This document shows positions 14,551 to 19,956 of a stretch of 19,956 nucleotides of DNA, piece by piece. Made by a program: the position numbers and the translations under genes. Origin of the DNA: an uncultured Anaerotignum sp. (GTDB lineage: Bacteria; Bacillota; Clostridia; Lachnospirales; Anaerotignaceae); NCBI RefSeq assembly GCF_905212195.1, contig NZ_CAJMDQ010000052.1, forward strand, positions 1 to 19,956, given 5' to 3'. The notes below the pieces were generated by a model. The model was given only the letters and a program-made list of their open reading frames with translations. It had not been told where the DNA came from and did no database searches. Numbering within the stretch: the first letter of the stretch is position 1; the number at the start of each line of letters is the position of its first letter.

Positions 14551-16295
14551 TCTTCCAGTCCCCCTTTCTGCTGAGATTCATATACTTCACGATAGATTTC
14601 ATTATTGGCAAGGAGTTCCTGATGGGTGCCCATGCCGTTGATTTTGCCGTCATCCAATACCAAAATCAGGTCTGCGTCTTCTACGGAAGAAATACGCTGT
14701 GCAATGATGATCTTTGTGGTATTGGGGATTTCTTCTCTAAATGCCATACGGATGAGGGCATCTGTTTTGGTATCTACGGCACTGGTGGAGTCGTCCAGAA
14801 TCAGGATTTTCGGTTTTTTCAGCAGCGCTCTGGCAATACACAGACGCTGTTTCTGACCACCGGAAACGTTGGTACCGCCCTGTTCGATATAGGTATCATA
14901 ACCGTCAGGGAAGGTCTGGATAAATTCATCAGCCTGTGCCAGCTGGCAGACGTGACGCATTTCCTCGTCGGTAGCGTCCTCTTTCCCCCAACGCAGGTTG
15001 TCTTTGATGGTGCCGGAGAACAGTACGTTTTTCTGCAGTACCATGGCAACTTCTTCTCTGAGGGATTCAATGTCGTATTCTCTGACATCTCTGCCGCCGA
15101 CTTTGACTGCACCTTCTGTAGCGTCATACAGACGGGGAATCAGCTGTACCAATGTACTCTTGGAACTGCCGGTACCGCCGATGATACCTACTGTCGCACC
15201 GGAAGGGATTTTCAGATTTACGTTATCCAGACAAAGTTTGTCGGCGTTTTTGCCATATGCGAAATTGACATGGTCAAATTCGATGCTGCCGTCTTTGACT
15301 TCATAAACGGGATTTTCCGGGTTATGCAGGTCGCTTTTTTCGTCCAGAATTTCTTCCGCTCTTTCCATAGATGCGTAAGAAATGGTAATCATAACGAATA
15401 CCATGGAGAACATCATCAGACTCATAAGGATCTGCATTGTGTAAGAGAACATACTGGTCAAGTCCCCTGTGGTCATGCCCACAGCAGGGTTGTTACCGGA
15501 AGCAACAATGAGTTTTGCACCCAGCCAAGAAATCAGCAGCATACATCCATATGCGCAGAACTGCATCAAAGGTGCGTTGAACGCCAGAATTTTTTCTGCT
15601 TTGGAGAAGTCCTGATAAATTTCTTTGGAAACAGAACAGAATTTTTCTGTTTCATGGTCTTCACGTACAAAAGATTTGACTACGCGAATGCCATGCAGGT
15701 TTTCCTGTACAACGTTGTTCAGTTTATCGTATGTGCGGAATACCCGTTCAAAGATACGTTTCGCATTGGAAATGATGATTACCAGACCAATTGCCAAAAT
15801 GGGGATGGCAATAACGAATATGGGTGCCAGATGGGAATTGATCTGGAAAGCCATAAACAAAGCAAAAATCAACATGATAGGACAACGTACCGCTACACGG
15901 ATGGACATCATGTACGCGTTCTGAATGTTTGTAATATCTGTTGTCAGACGCGTTACGATACTTGCGGTGGAGAACTTATCAATGTTGGAGAAAGAATATT
16001 CCTGTACTTTGTTGTACATATCTTCACGCAGGTTCTTTGCAAAGCCCGCAGAAGCCACTGCCGCATATTTCCCGGACAGTGCGCCAAAGGTAAGAGAAAC
16101 AATACAGCAGATGACCAATGCAAGACCCATTTTCAGGATGTACTGCATGTTACCTGCCTCAATCCCAAAGTCGATGAGGTTTGCCATCAACATGGGAATG
16201 ATAACTTCCAAAATGACCTCACAGGTCACGAACAGCGGCGCCAGTAAGGAACTGGTTTTATATTCCCTGACGCTGCGAAGCAACTTTCTAACCAT
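14547..16295 (-). CDS. ABC exporter half-transporter with degenerate ATP site (heterodimer partner 1)
   Basis: The 582-residue protein is an ABC exporter half with a membrane domain (about 1-310) and an ATPase domain: Walker A GGTGSSKS (373-380), signature VSGGQ (477-481) and Walker B LILDD. The catalytic Glu is replaced by Asp502 and the H-loop His by Gln533. Those are the changes known from the degenerate half of heterodimeric exporters such as TM287 or BmrC. It therefore pairs with the 634-residue protein next to it, whose residues are canonical. I start at ATG 16295, which has GGAGG at 7 nt; the in-frame ATG at 16325 lacks a Shine-Dalgarno. It lies 39 nt after the MarR gene. Confidence 0.92.
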   Translation of the reverse strand: MVRKLLRSVREYKTSSLLAPLFVTCEVILEVIIPMLMANLIDFGIEAGNMQYILKMGLALVICCIVSLTFGALSGKYAAVASAGFAKNLREDMYNKVQEYSFSNIDKFSTASIVTRLTTDITNIQNAYMMSIRVAVRCPIMLIFALFMAFQINSHLAPIFVIAIPILAIGLVIIISNAKRIFERVFRTYDKLNNVVQENLHGIRVVKSFVREDHETEKFCSVSKEIYQDFSKAEKILAFNAPLMQFCAYGCMLLISWLGAKLIVASGNNPAVGMTTGDLTSMFSYTMQILMSLMMFSMVFVMITISYASMERAEEILDEKSDLHNPENPVYEVKDGSIEFDHVNFAYGKNADKLCLDNVNLKIPSGATVGIIGGTGSSKSTLVQLIPRLYDATEGAVKVGGRDVREYDIESLREEVAMVLQKNVLFSGTIKDNLRWGKEDATDEEMRHVCQLAQADEFIQTFPDGYDTYIEQGGTNVSGGQKQRLCIARALLKKPKILILDDSTSAVDTKTDALIRMAFREEIPNTTKIIIAQRISSVEDADLILVLDDGKINGMGTHQELLANNEIYREVYESQQKGGLEE

Positions 16296-16334
16296 TCCAA
16301 AACCTCCTTTTTTGTTCGAAAGCATATTGGGTTC

Positions 16335-16787
16335 TTAACAAAAAGTTTCTTTTTCTGTTTCTTCCATATTATGCTCCAGTTTTTTCAAAAGAAGCAGCAA
16401 CGTATCCATTTCTTCTTCTGTGAAATTGCGATACAGCTTTTCTTCCAGCATCTGCGCATGATGTACTGCTGCACCATGGATTCTGCGTCCATAATCTGTC
16501 AAAACAATCTGTTTCAGACGAGCATCATCATGAACAGAAAGCCGTTCAATCATGCCTTTTTCTTCCATCAAACGAAGCACTTTTGAAATTGTGGAACGAC
16601 GTACAAAAAAATGATTTTCCAAATCACGCTGGTAGACAGGTTCTTCATGCTTGATCAAATATTCAATGACAATCATGTTATGCCCCGAAATGGGTTCCTG
16701 CAGCTTTTCTGTATTCATCGCATCCAGTTCACGGAAAAACAGATTGATTACTTTTTTCATCAACAATACCGGCTTATCCTGCATCAT
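16335..16787 (-). CDS. MarR family transcriptional regulator
   Basis: The 150-residue protein has MarR length and layout. N- and C-terminal dimer helices flank a winged helix-turn-helix (about 50-105), with YQRDLENHFFVRRSTISKVL as the recognition part and an Asp-Arg wing-like segment (VHDDARLKQI). It is the first gene of the operon for the heterodimeric ABC exporter, a common drug- or metabolite-sensing arrangement in which the regulator represses its own operon. The ATG at 16787 (a second is the next codon) follows GGAGG at 6 nt. The inducing ligand is unknown. Confidence 0.9.
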   Translation of the reverse strand: MMQDKPVLLMKKVINLFFRELDAMNTEKLQEPISGHNMIVIEYLIKHEEPVYQRDLENHFFVRRSTISKVLRLMEEKGMIERLSVHDDARLKQIVLTDYGRRIHGAAVHHAQMLEEKLYRNFTEEEMDTLLLLLKKLEHNMEETEKETFC

Positions 16788-16822
16788 ATTTTTCCTCCTT
16801 TTTATTTTGTTAGCCGTCGAAC

Positions 16823-16838
16823 TGTTTTACATGAAACA
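16823..16838. promoter_or_regulatory. Imperfect palindrome next to the -10 box (candidate MarR operator)
   Basis: TGTTTTACATGAAACA is a dyad with 6 of 8 matching positions per half. It adjoins the -10 element and covers the expected start, a usual site for a MarR repressor. The link to this regulator is inferred from position only. Confidence 0.4.
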
Positions 16839-16865
16839 TTATACTGGTTTTCTGATAAATGTCAA
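16838..16865 (-). promoter_or_regulatory. Promoter of the MarR/ABC exporter operon
   Basis: On the minus strand a consensus -35 TTGACA (16865-16860) and a consensus -10 TATAAT (16843-16838) are 16 nt apart. With start near 16831 the leader is about 44 nt. This is one of the strongest-looking promoters in the window. Confidence 0.82.
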
Positions 16866-16972
16866 CGATCTTTCCTTGTTCTAATGAAATTCTCATTTTT
16901 CTCAAAAATCATCTTTTCTTGAGGCAAACTGCGACAATTATCTGCCAAAAAGCAATCTTCACTCAAAAAAAT

Positions 16973-17007
16973 AGCCGGAACCCTTTTTTGTTTCAAGGAT
17001 TCCAGCT
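16973..17007 (-). terminator. Intrinsic terminator of the two-gene membrane protein unit
   Basis: AGCCGGAA (16973-16980) pairs with TTCCAGCT (17000-17007) through one G-U, and CCTT/AAGG pairs inside. On the minus strand a run of seven T follows after one A. It stands 12 nt past the stop of the gene ending at 17019. Confidence 0.85.
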
Positions 17008-17018
17008 GTATCGTTTTC

Positions 17019-17534
17019 TTATGGATTTTCTTCTTTTTCTGGTTCTGTTTGTTCTTCTTTCGGAATCAAACGCCAAAGCCCAAACAGAAAATAAAGTCTG
17101 GCGCATAACATCATAACGCCCGCAAGGATAAACATGGGTCTTACATTCAGCGTCATACCGCAGGCTACAATGGAAATGGCATACAACATCAATAATATTT
17201 TTCGCCGGATCCATAGACCTTCTTTTTCCTGCAGCTGCAAAATGCCCGTAGCCAAGCCGTAAAACAGCAGCATTTCCATGGTCCAGAAAATGCCGCTGAA
17301 CAGCCAAGTCAGCAAAGCATTGTCTGTTTGGAAAAAGAAAAATACAATCTGCAAAACAGCAGCGCAGATGCCAAGCGTTGCCGTCAGCCCGCCTTTCTCT
17401 GCCATCATCTTTTTGGCGCAGTATGCCAAAATCAGATAAGCTACCCAATTGGGCAACAGATTGACAATACCAATATGCACATCAAAGAAAAGAAGCACCA
17501 TGGCAAAAAGCATCCAATTTCTGATGTTTTTCAT
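17019..17534 (-). CDS. Small polytopic membrane protein of unknown function
   Basis: I do not recognise a named family in this 171-residue protein. It shows five to six hydrophobic segments (roughly 6-22, 28-42, 48-69, 78-98, 110-130 and 133-153) and ends in a charged tail (KEEQTEPEKEENP). The ATG at 17534 directly follows the stop codon of the upstream gene, and its AAAGGAG lies within the last codons of that gene, so the two are translated together. They probably work as a pair in the membrane. Confidence 0.72.
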   Translation of the reverse strand: MKNIRNWMLFAMVLLFFDVHIGIVNLLPNWVAYLILAYCAKKMMAEKGGLTATLGICAAVLQIVFFFFQTDNALLTWLFSGIFWTMEMLLFYGLATGILQLQEKEGLWIRRKILLMLYAISIVACGMTLNVRPMFILAGVMMLCARLYFLFGLWRLIPKEEQTEPEKEENP

Positions 17535-18350
17535 TTACATGTCTCCTTTCATGTGCAGAATACGGTAAATCTCCAGTATATTCATATCCGGCGTATATTT
17601 CATACTGTCATACAAATAGGCACATACTTTTTCTCCTGTGGATGTTTCCATTTCCAGTACAGGCACCACATCAATGACCATATGGGCACGGTTGTCCTTC
17701 TCCGTCAGAGATAATTCTGTTTCCAAAGAAAGGTTATCCCCCTGCTGATAGGACGCTGGAAACGTCATGGGCTGTCCTTCCCCGTCCTTCACCATCAGCA
17801 GATCGGAAAAATGATTTTCCATGGGCATACGAATGCCTGTGACAGTCAAATCTTCCGGTACCTCCATGGAATAAGAAGCATCTGTATCCCCTGCGCCCAT
17901 CCGTGACCACGGCAAGGCCTGTTCTTCCTGCGCCGCCAGAAAACGTACCTCTCCGATGTCCACAGGCGTTTCTGTGCCGTCAGACCACTTGACCTGCATC
18001 TGGGTCAGCATTACATTGCTCAAATCCCCTATACGCTCTGGAACGTCGAAATCCACCCACATTTCATTCCAGGTATACATGCCATGCCCCTGCCATTGCT
18101 CAGTGTCTATGACTTCAAAAATCTCATCCTCCCCCAGTTCCGGGCAGGTAATTTCCAATGGCTGGCGTTTTTCATCTGCATTGGTGATGTAATAAAATCC
18201 CACATGGGAAGACTCTTCTGCCGTAAAAGCATAAGCGTGGGTCAAAAAAATCGGTTCCTGTAAATAAGCCAGGCGAAAAACAAAAAAGTTCAGTACAAAA
18301 ACCAGCACAATGACTCCCAGAATCATTGTCAGTTCTCTTTGTTTCTTCAT
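17535..18350 (-). CDS. Membrane-anchored extracytoplasmic protein of unknown function
   Basis: I do not recognise this 271-residue protein. After a short basic start (KKQRE) it has one long hydrophobic segment (about 8-28), an uncleaved signal anchor by appearance (no lipobox). The remainder is acidic, rich in beta-type sequence and tryptophan, and probably lies outside the membrane. There are few cysteines and no enzyme motif. The ATG at 18350 is preceded by AAGGGGC at rather long spacing. The next gene starts right after its stop codon. I found no convincing promoter; a hairpin lies at 18433-18474. Confidence 0.7.
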   Translation of the reverse strand: MKKQRELTMILGVIVLVFVLNFFVFRLAYLQEPIFLTHAYAFTAEESSHVGFYYITNADEKRQPLEITCPELGEDEIFEVIDTEQWQGHGMYTWNEMWVDFDVPERIGDLSNVMLTQMQVKWSDGTETPVDIGEVRFLAAQEEQALPWSRMGAGDTDASYSMEVPEDLTVTGIRMPMENHFSDLLMVKDGEGQPMTFPASYQQGDNLSLETELSLTEKDNRAHMVIDVVPVLEMETSTGEKVCAYLYDSMKYTPDMNILEIYRILHMKGDM

Positions 18351-18432
18351 GTACTTTTTCGCCCCTTTCCTCTTTGTTTCTATCTATTTTTCAGAATATC
18401 AGAAATCAGATCAAAAAAATACTGATTTTTCA

Positions 18433-18474
18433 GGATTTTATGGAATTGTATGTAAAAAAATACACATAAAATCC
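18433..18474. repeat. Long inverted repeat upstream of the unknown membrane operon
   Basis: GGATTTTATG (18433-18442) and CATAAAATCC (18465-18474) are perfect 10-bp arms, and TGTAT/ATACA arms lie inside. The structure is symmetric and lies between the DpnI-gene terminator and the next operon. Role unknown: leader hairpin, operator or small mobile remnant. Confidence 0.45.
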
Positions 18475-18497
18475 ATAGGATGGGATTTATATGTACG

Positions 18498-18532
18498 AAA
18501 AAAAATCCCGAAGACCCATAGGATCTTCGGGA
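18498..18532 (-). terminator. Intrinsic terminator of the DpnI-like gene (third copy of a repeated terminator)
   Basis: TCCCGAAGA (18506-18514) pairs perfectly with TCTTCGGGA (18524-18532), and on the minus strand eight T follow (18505-18498). The 35 bp are identical to 19549-19583 and differ from 19705-19739 at one base. Confidence 0.88.
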
Positions 18533-18552
18533 ATAAGTGAAAAAAAACATCT

Positions 18553-19323
18553 CTAAATTTTGCGATATTGTCCTCTTCCTAAGAATTGAATAAATCCTTT
18601 TTTACGTAAAATTTGCAATTTCTGTCTGATTTTTGCCTCTATGTTATGATTGTCTTCATGCTTTGCCTGCAAAATATCTTTATATTGATACATTTCCTGA
18701 AGAGAAAAATCCGTTGTTGGAATCGCATTGACACATGACAGCACATCCAAAAGCCATCCGCGGCTTTCAAGGCTCCCTGTTTGTAATTCTTTCGCTTTTG
18801 CATATTTTTCCATGACCAATTGCTGATCCGCAAGGATTTGATCTTTGATGATGGTTATCTTTCCTTGTTCCGGCATTTCTGAATATAAAATATTGCATCC
18901 CGTCCAACCAGCTCTATGGGCTGTTTCTGAAAGGGGTTTCCGTTTTTCGATAATGGCAGGCACAAAGAAATATCTGGGAACCAAAACCAAATTCAAAACC
19001 TGTAAATCGTCAGAATACTCCATCAAAAACAAATCCGGGCTATTTTCACTTGTGATACGCTCCATCATGGTGGCGTAGGCACCCGCTACAATTTTATTGC
19101 CAATCCTGCCTTTTTTGCTCTTTAATTCATAAATTGCACCACAGGCATCACATTTGAAATCAGAAACCGGCATATTATTGGGCAAATTGGAAATATGTGC
19201 ATTGCCGCAGATTGGGCAAAAAATATTATAAGCTACCCAAGATTCACTCATGACTCTGATTTTTTGTGAATTGCTTCGATAACCCACAGCCAAATCTTGA
19301 TTTAAGTTAAAATTTATTTCCAT
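18553..19323 (-). CDS. dpnI: DpnI-like methyl-directed type II restriction endonuclease
   Basis: The 256-residue protein aligns almost end to end with my recollection of DpnI of Streptococcus pneumoniae (254 residues). Shared features are the SNSQK start region, a CPIC...CDAC zinc site (C36, C39, C58, C61), and a PD-(D/E)XK core with Asp55, Glu66 and Lys68 (DpnI Asp53, Glu64, Lys66). RKPLSxTAxRAGWxGCNI in the middle and IRQKLQILRKKGFI near the end, in the winged-helix effector domain, are also shared. DpnI cuts GATC only when the adenine is methylated, so it attacks DNA from Dam-positive sources. I start at ATG 19323 because DpnI begins there and GAGGG lies 10 nt upstream; 14 extra in-frame codons reach 19365. 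No DpnD or methyltransferase gene is adjacent. The gene looks more A+T-rich than its neighbours, suggesting transfer. Confidence 0.93.
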   Translation of the reverse strand: MEINFNLNQDLAVGYRSNSQKIRVMSESWVAYNIFCPICGNAHISNLPNNMPVSDFKCDACGAIYELKSKKGRIGNKIVAGAYATMMERITSENSPDLFLMEYSDDLQVLNLVLVPRYFFVPAIIEKRKPLSETAHRAGWTGCNILYSEMPEQGKITIIKDQILADQQLVMEKYAKAKELQTGSLESRGWLLDVLSCVNAIPTTDFSLQEMYQYKDILQAKHEDNHNIEAKIRQKLQILRKKGFIQFLGRGQYRKI

Positions 19324-19438
19324 AGACGTATGCACCCTCTTTGTTTCATCAGATAAGATTAGCATCTTCCACCACTATACCTGTTTTTTCCTATGCCATC
19401 CAAAATTCCTCTGAAAAATGTTCTTTCCGGTTGGTGGT

Positions 19439-19467
19439 ATTATAAGTCAAATTCTGCATTCATTCAA
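19439..19467 (-). promoter_or_regulatory. Promoter of the DpnI-like gene
   Basis: On the minus strand -35 TTGAAT (19467-19462) and a consensus -10 TATAAT (19444-19439) are 17 nt apart. The leader would be about 110 nt. Confidence 0.68.
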
Positions 19468-19547
19468 TATCACTTTTATAATCTATCAGCATCACAGCCA
19501 TACATAAAACTTCCATGTCATCCTTTTCATCCGTAAATGATTTAAAG

Positions 19548-19614
19548 CAAAAAAAATCCCGAAGACCCATAGGATCTTCGGGATGATGTTCCCAGATAAA
19601 TGATTATCTCTTGG
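19548..19614 (-). repeat. 67-bp direct repeat, copy A, ending in an intrinsic terminator
   Basis: Read on the minus strand, the unit holds a small hairpin (AGATAA/TTATCT, 19594-19609), a spacer, then the strong hairpin TCCCGAAGA/TCTTCGGGA and eight T. It matches copy B (19704-19770) at 66 of 67 positions, the single difference being in the terminator loop. The offset is 156 bp. Confidence 0.85.
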
Positions 19615-19702
19615 AGAACTGTCGTAGCGTTTAGAAAATATGCCTGTGGCATATTTTTAGCTGCGACCGCAGCAGCTTGCCTGCGAGGACCCTCTGTTCT
19701 CC
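19549..19702 (-). ncRNA. Candidate structured small RNA ending in the repeated terminator
   Basis: On the minus strand GGAGAAC (19702-19696) can close on GTTCTCC (19619-19613). Between them lie AGCTGC/GCAGCT arms (19659-19664 with 19672-19677) and a perfect 10-bp hairpin, AAAATATGCC/GGCATATTTT (19635-19657). The small AGATAA hairpin and the terminator follow. This density of pairing is unlike coding DNA. No separate promoter was found, so it may be part of a longer transcript. No known RNA family recognised. Confidence 0.4.
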
Positions 19703-19703
19703 A

Positions 19704-19770
19704 CAAAAAAAATCCCGAAGACCCATAAGATCTTCGGGATGATGTTCCCAGATAAATGATTATCTCTTGG
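19704..19770 (-). repeat. 67-bp direct repeat, copy B, ending in an intrinsic terminator
   Basis: Same unit as at 19548-19614: hairpin AGATAA/TTATCT (19750-19765), then the terminator stem (19713-19739) and eight T on the minus strand. Upstream sequence differs from that of copy A apart from a short CGCTA similarity, so the shared part is a 3'-end module and not a whole duplicated gene. Confidence 0.85.
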
Positions 19771-19956
19771 GTAAGTGAGATTAGCGCTTGCTGAACTTCA
19801 AGGGTCTGGTGCTGGTCCTGCCAAACACCCGGTGATTTCTTCGCTTTCCACCTGATTTTTGGCTTAATACTGCGGTTTTTCCGCACATCATGTTCTAATT
19901 TTTATTCCCGTGCACAGTTCACGAAAAGTAGGTTTTGCTCCTTATATGTGCCTTGC
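19771..19956. other. Region at the window edge without a recognised gene
   Basis: On the minus strand this is the sequence entering copy B. It has a small TGCGG/CCGCA hairpin near 19870 but no convincing start site, promoter or protein family. It may be the 5' part of a non-coding transcript that begins near or beyond the window edge. Confidence 0.4.

Noticed and set aside
14622..16247. Plus-strand open frame of 541 codons
   Set aside because: It lies wholly antisense to the ABC exporter gene, is rich in His, Cys, Phe and Asn in a way typical of antisense frames, and has no family motif or Shine-Dalgarno.
19548..19770. CRISPR array
   Set aside because: Only two long, non-palindromic repeat copies with a structured interval and terminators; no spacer series and no cas genes.
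19542..19886. Minus-strand frame of 114 codons containing a repeated 22-residue peptide
   Set aside because: The repeated peptide is just the translation of the 67-bp terminator module; coding through two intrinsic terminators is implausible and there is no Shine-Dalgarno.

Overview
The window reads as chromosome of an anaerobic Clostridia-type Bacillota (possibly Lachnospiraceae or a relative such as Anaerotignum; species not determinable from this sequence). The grounds are strong GGAGG ribosome-binding sites, moderate G+C coding DNA with A+T-rich gaps, U-tailed intrinsic terminators, a DUF134/NBP35/NifX-like trio, and a three-subunit molybdenum hydroxylase. Every gene I accept lies on the minus strand, so transcription runs from high to low coordinates. 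No rRNA, tRNA, transposase or CRISPR array was recognised.

From high to low coordinates: (a) 19366-19956 has no credible gene but carries a 67-bp module in two copies, each ending in the same intrinsic terminator. (b) 18553-19323 encodes a clear DpnI homologue, a methyl-directed restriction enzyme. It has its own promoter and a terminator matching the repeated one over 35 bp. (c) 17019-18350 is a two-gene unit: a membrane-anchored protein of unknown function and a small polytopic membrane protein. (d) 14547-16787, continued to 12646, is a MarR regulator followed by two half-transporters that form a heterodimeric ABC exporter. (e) 8200-12315 is a tightly overlapping operon for a molybdenum hydroxylase (FAD, [2Fe-2S] and Mo subunits) plus a MocA-like cofactor cytidylyltransferase.

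Further down: (f) 6533-7894 is an APC amino-acid permease. (g) 4650-6259 is DUF134 regulator, Mrp/NBP35 ATPase and NifX-like protein, driven by a near-consensus promoter overlapped by a perfect palindrome. (h) 1784-4432 is an amidohydrolase of the YtcJ type followed by a membrane-anchored endonuclease/exonuclease/phosphatase-fold protein. (i) 1-1304 is the 5' part of a sodium:alanine (AGCS) symporter gene, behind a compact structured leader that looks like a riboswitch.

The most interesting items are the structured leader of the symporter gene, the palindromic operators of the DUF134 operon, the solitary DpnI gene next to repeated terminator/RNA modules, and those modules themselves. Amino-acid transport (AGCS, APC) and metal-cofactor handling (NifX/NBP35, molybdenum hydroxylase with MocA) are the metabolic themes.
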